Of a stretch of 64,000 nt of DNA, positions 61,885 through 64,000 are shown piece after piece. The notes under the pieces were generated by a model that was not told where the DNA came from, did not search any database, and saw only the letters and a program-made list of their open reading frames with translations. Position 1 is the first letter of the stretch; each line of letters starts with the position of its first letter. This DNA comes from Erinaceus europaeus (Eukaryota; Chordata; Mammalia; Eulipotyphla; Erinaceidae), in NCBI RefSeq assembly GCF_950295315.1, contig NC_080165.1, positions 5,613,225 to 5,677,224 on the forward strand, in the 5' to 3' direction. The translations under genes and the position numbers were made by a program.

Positions 61885-63640
61885 GATTTTCTGACTTAGA
61901 TTGTTTACTCACAACTTGTAGCTTGAGCCTCTGGTATTTTTAGTATGCCTTGGGTGTAGGTTAGGTAAAGAAAAACAGGCTTTTAACAATCACACAAAAA
62001 ATTTTGACCTGTAATATAAGACATTTTGGATGACTAGCCCTGGGCAATAGAATATCTTAATTTCAGATAGTTTGGTACCACTCAGGTCTCTGTTCTGTCC
62101 ACTCTTGCTTGTCATTTGCTAAATTCATGATGAAATGAGAACTAGTCCTGTCTCAAAGCTGCTGAGTCTCTAAGATGTGTAAGCCGCAGTCTGAGAACGG
62201 TTCAAGAAAAAGGCGTCAGAATTAAAAGGTCTCATTCTGGGCACCTTCACCATTCGGAGCTGATCTGCTTTTCTTCCTTTTTTTTCTTTCCTTCCTTTCA
62301 CTGAGGCAATAGACCGGTGTGTCACCCGGCTATTTTGTTCAGTACTGTGGGGCCTCGCACATTCCAGACATTCACTCTGCTGCTGAACCACCTCCCCAAG
62401 TCCCCTGAGATTGGTTTGGCCCTCAGCTCTCTAGTTTGTGCTTAGTGTGAAGTTAGTTTACTGCAAGGATAATTTTCTTGATTGCAAATATCTGTCCAGC
62501 TTGTAATCACATTCCGTTTTGGGTTTGTTATCATAATGCGAACAGCAAAGAAACAAAACTACAAGGCCTGTCATTGAATTGGCGAGATCAGAAGCCCGTG
62601 TCCTGAACATTTGTGTTCCTGAGGCATCTGTGAGCATCTCTGGGCTGGAAGAAGGAAAAGACAGGCTGTGTTTCACGTAGCTCACAGATCCCAGCCTCTA
62701 ATTGCTCTCCTGAGAACACTTGTACTTCCTGACACATCTGGAATCAGGGACTTGCTCATTGTTCCCGTCCTGAACCCTCCCCTCCTGGGAGAAAGGCCGT
62801 GAGTCCCCCGGGGTATATCTGCCTTGGCTGTTCCCATCTCATCCCCCAGGGACACCGGTGTTGTCAGCTGGTTCTATGTTCACAGGGTCAAGACCAATCT
62901 CTCTTCTCTCCTCCCAGCTCCACCTTTTTTGACATCTCTGTCTCTTGAAAATTTCAGTCTTACCTAACCTTAACCTTGTTCACCGAAAAAGCCTGATTTG
63001 AAGCAGTTTGTGTGTAAAACAAGGGGGGTGGAGGATGCTGTGGTCTGCCTTCAGAAGGCTCCAAGGATAACCAGGATGTGAATTAAAAGGAAAAAAAAAT
63101 GGTTGTGTGCTGCTGAGTGTGGGGCTCGATTTGAGTGTAAGACTGGAAAATGTTTAGTTTCTTTGAGTTCAAATATCCTTCCATATTTATGAGAAATAAG
63201 AATTACCCAGTCTGTCCTCCAGGGGTCCTGAGAAGCTTGATGAGAAAGTAAATACAAACATGTTATTTAAACACCAGATACATGGACAATTTCTATCAGT
63301 TTTGTGGGGGAAGTTATGACACTGATTTCTCAGGGGGAGAAAAATACCTCCTACCTCTTCTTTCTTCAGGCCTGATCAAATTTCAAACTCTTGAGGGAGG
63401 GAGAGCATCTGTTTAGCAGTTCTTCTTTGATAATTAGATATTATCATGAACACCTGGAGAAACTATGACTAGAAGATAATCCACACTAGAAAACACATAT
63501 GAAAGGCTCTCTTTGATGAGGAAGAGACCATTTTACACTGCTGGTGAGTAATAAGATGCTAGAACAAGAGAACAAGGAATCTGTTGACTCTTGTCATTGG
63601 GAAGTTCAAGGGCAGACCACCTTCAAATGGGTTGACGCTT
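61885..63640. other. Longest stretch without a confident repeat
   Basis: About 1.75 kb of largely unique intron. A weak reversed SINE-like piece lies at 62285-62400 (GTACTGTGGGGCCTCGCACA). No exon was recognised. Confidence 0.5.
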
Positions 63641-63656
63641 AGAAGTTAGGATTAGG

Positions 63657-63867
63657 GCCAGGTGGTGGTGCACCTGGTTGAGCTCAAGCACATGTTACAG
63701 TGCTCAAGGACCCAGATTCAAGACTCCAGTTTCCACCCACAGGAAGTTTCATGAGTGGTGAAGCAGGGCTACAGGTGTCTCTCTCCTCTATTTCTCCCTT
63801 CCTCTCAATTTCTAGCTGCCTCTAGCCCATAAATAAATAAAGATAATAAAATTAATTTTTTTAAAAA
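63657..63867 (+). mobile_element. SINE-B with near-perfect TSD
   Basis: GGTGGTGGTGCACCTGGTTG head, tail CCCATAAATAAATAAAGATAAT. Duplication AGAAGTTA(G/T)GATTAGG at 63641-63656 and 63868-63883. Confidence 0.93.
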
Positions 63868-64000
63868 AGAAGTTATGATTAGGAGTCTGTGTCTTTCTGA
63901 GTCTGTGGACCTCTATGTTAGAGTACTTACTGTGGTTATTAAGCTTTCTTTTTGTAGAAGCAAAGTAAGTAATAACAGTTCTGAGTTCGTGTTCAGCTAT

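Larger units (their letters stand above)
32517..64000 (+). other. PHACTR2: PHACTR2 intron downstream of the exon
   Basis: The exon ends in phase 1 and the expected continuation (the N-terminal RPEL motif exon) was not found in the remaining 31 kb. This is therefore read as one large intron reaching the right edge. Confidence 0.65.

Noticed and set aside
1..64000. An undescribed multi-gene system
   Set aside because: Only one coding exon is supportable. The rest is intron and repeats, with no gene cluster of any kind.

Overview
This window is intronic DNA of a placental mammal. The repeat set points to a hedgehog (Erinaceidae). The sequence is packed with three or four tRNA-derived SINE families with hedgehog-type heads (the published ERI-type SINEs are the likely match, from memory). 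It also holds L1 fragments of several ages, a lineage-specific LINE-like family, three solo LTRs, mammalian-wide MIR and L2/L1M relics, and many long microsatellites. There are no bacterial, phage or CRISPR features.

The only coding sequence I can support is one 168-bp exon at 32349-32516 on the + strand. Its translation carries the KIFKPWKWRKKK segment of the phosphatase-and-actin-regulator (PHACTR) family and fits PHACTR2 best. The exon has a good acceptor and donor and is phase 1-1. No other PHACTR2 exon was recognised, so the ~32 kb on each side is read as PHACTR2 intron (or upstream region on the left).

Labels used below. SINE-A: tRNA head (box A like TAGCGCAGCGG, box B like GGTTCGAGCCC) plus a body ending in a CAACAA-rich tail; long copies add a module containing GAGCAGTGGATTC. 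SINE-B: head like GGTGGCGCACCTGGTT, tail CCAATAAATAAAGATAAT. SINE-C: head like GATAGCATAATGGTTATGC, with GAGCAGTGCTCTGGT. SINE-D: older, degraded heads of the type GATAGCTCAGCTGGTA. LINE-L: a family always read on the - strand here, whose A/T-rich end is fixed and whose other end varies.

Layout. 1-274: 24-bp minisatellite at the edge. 0.3-32 kb: unique intron with SINEs, LINE-L copies, two MIRs, and a 200-N assembly gap at 12365-12564. 32.3-32.5 kb: exon. 33-38 kb: L1 3' end (+), then antisense L1 ORF2 and L1/HAL1-type ORF1 remains. 38-51 kb: SINE-rich, with two related solo LTRs (40165-40634 +, 50245-50703 -), each inserted inside a SINE-A. 51-57 kb: antisense L1, a 101-bp composite tandem repeat, an L1 endonuclease fragment, a third solo LTR (55490-56142) carrying a large pyrimidine repeat just after its TATA box, and a 34-bp minisatellite. 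57-64 kb: SINEs and unique intron. Many insertions have target-site duplications that could be read directly, so the insertion order can be reconstructed. Nothing here looks like an undescribed gene system; the interest is in repeat biology and a few unexplained patches.
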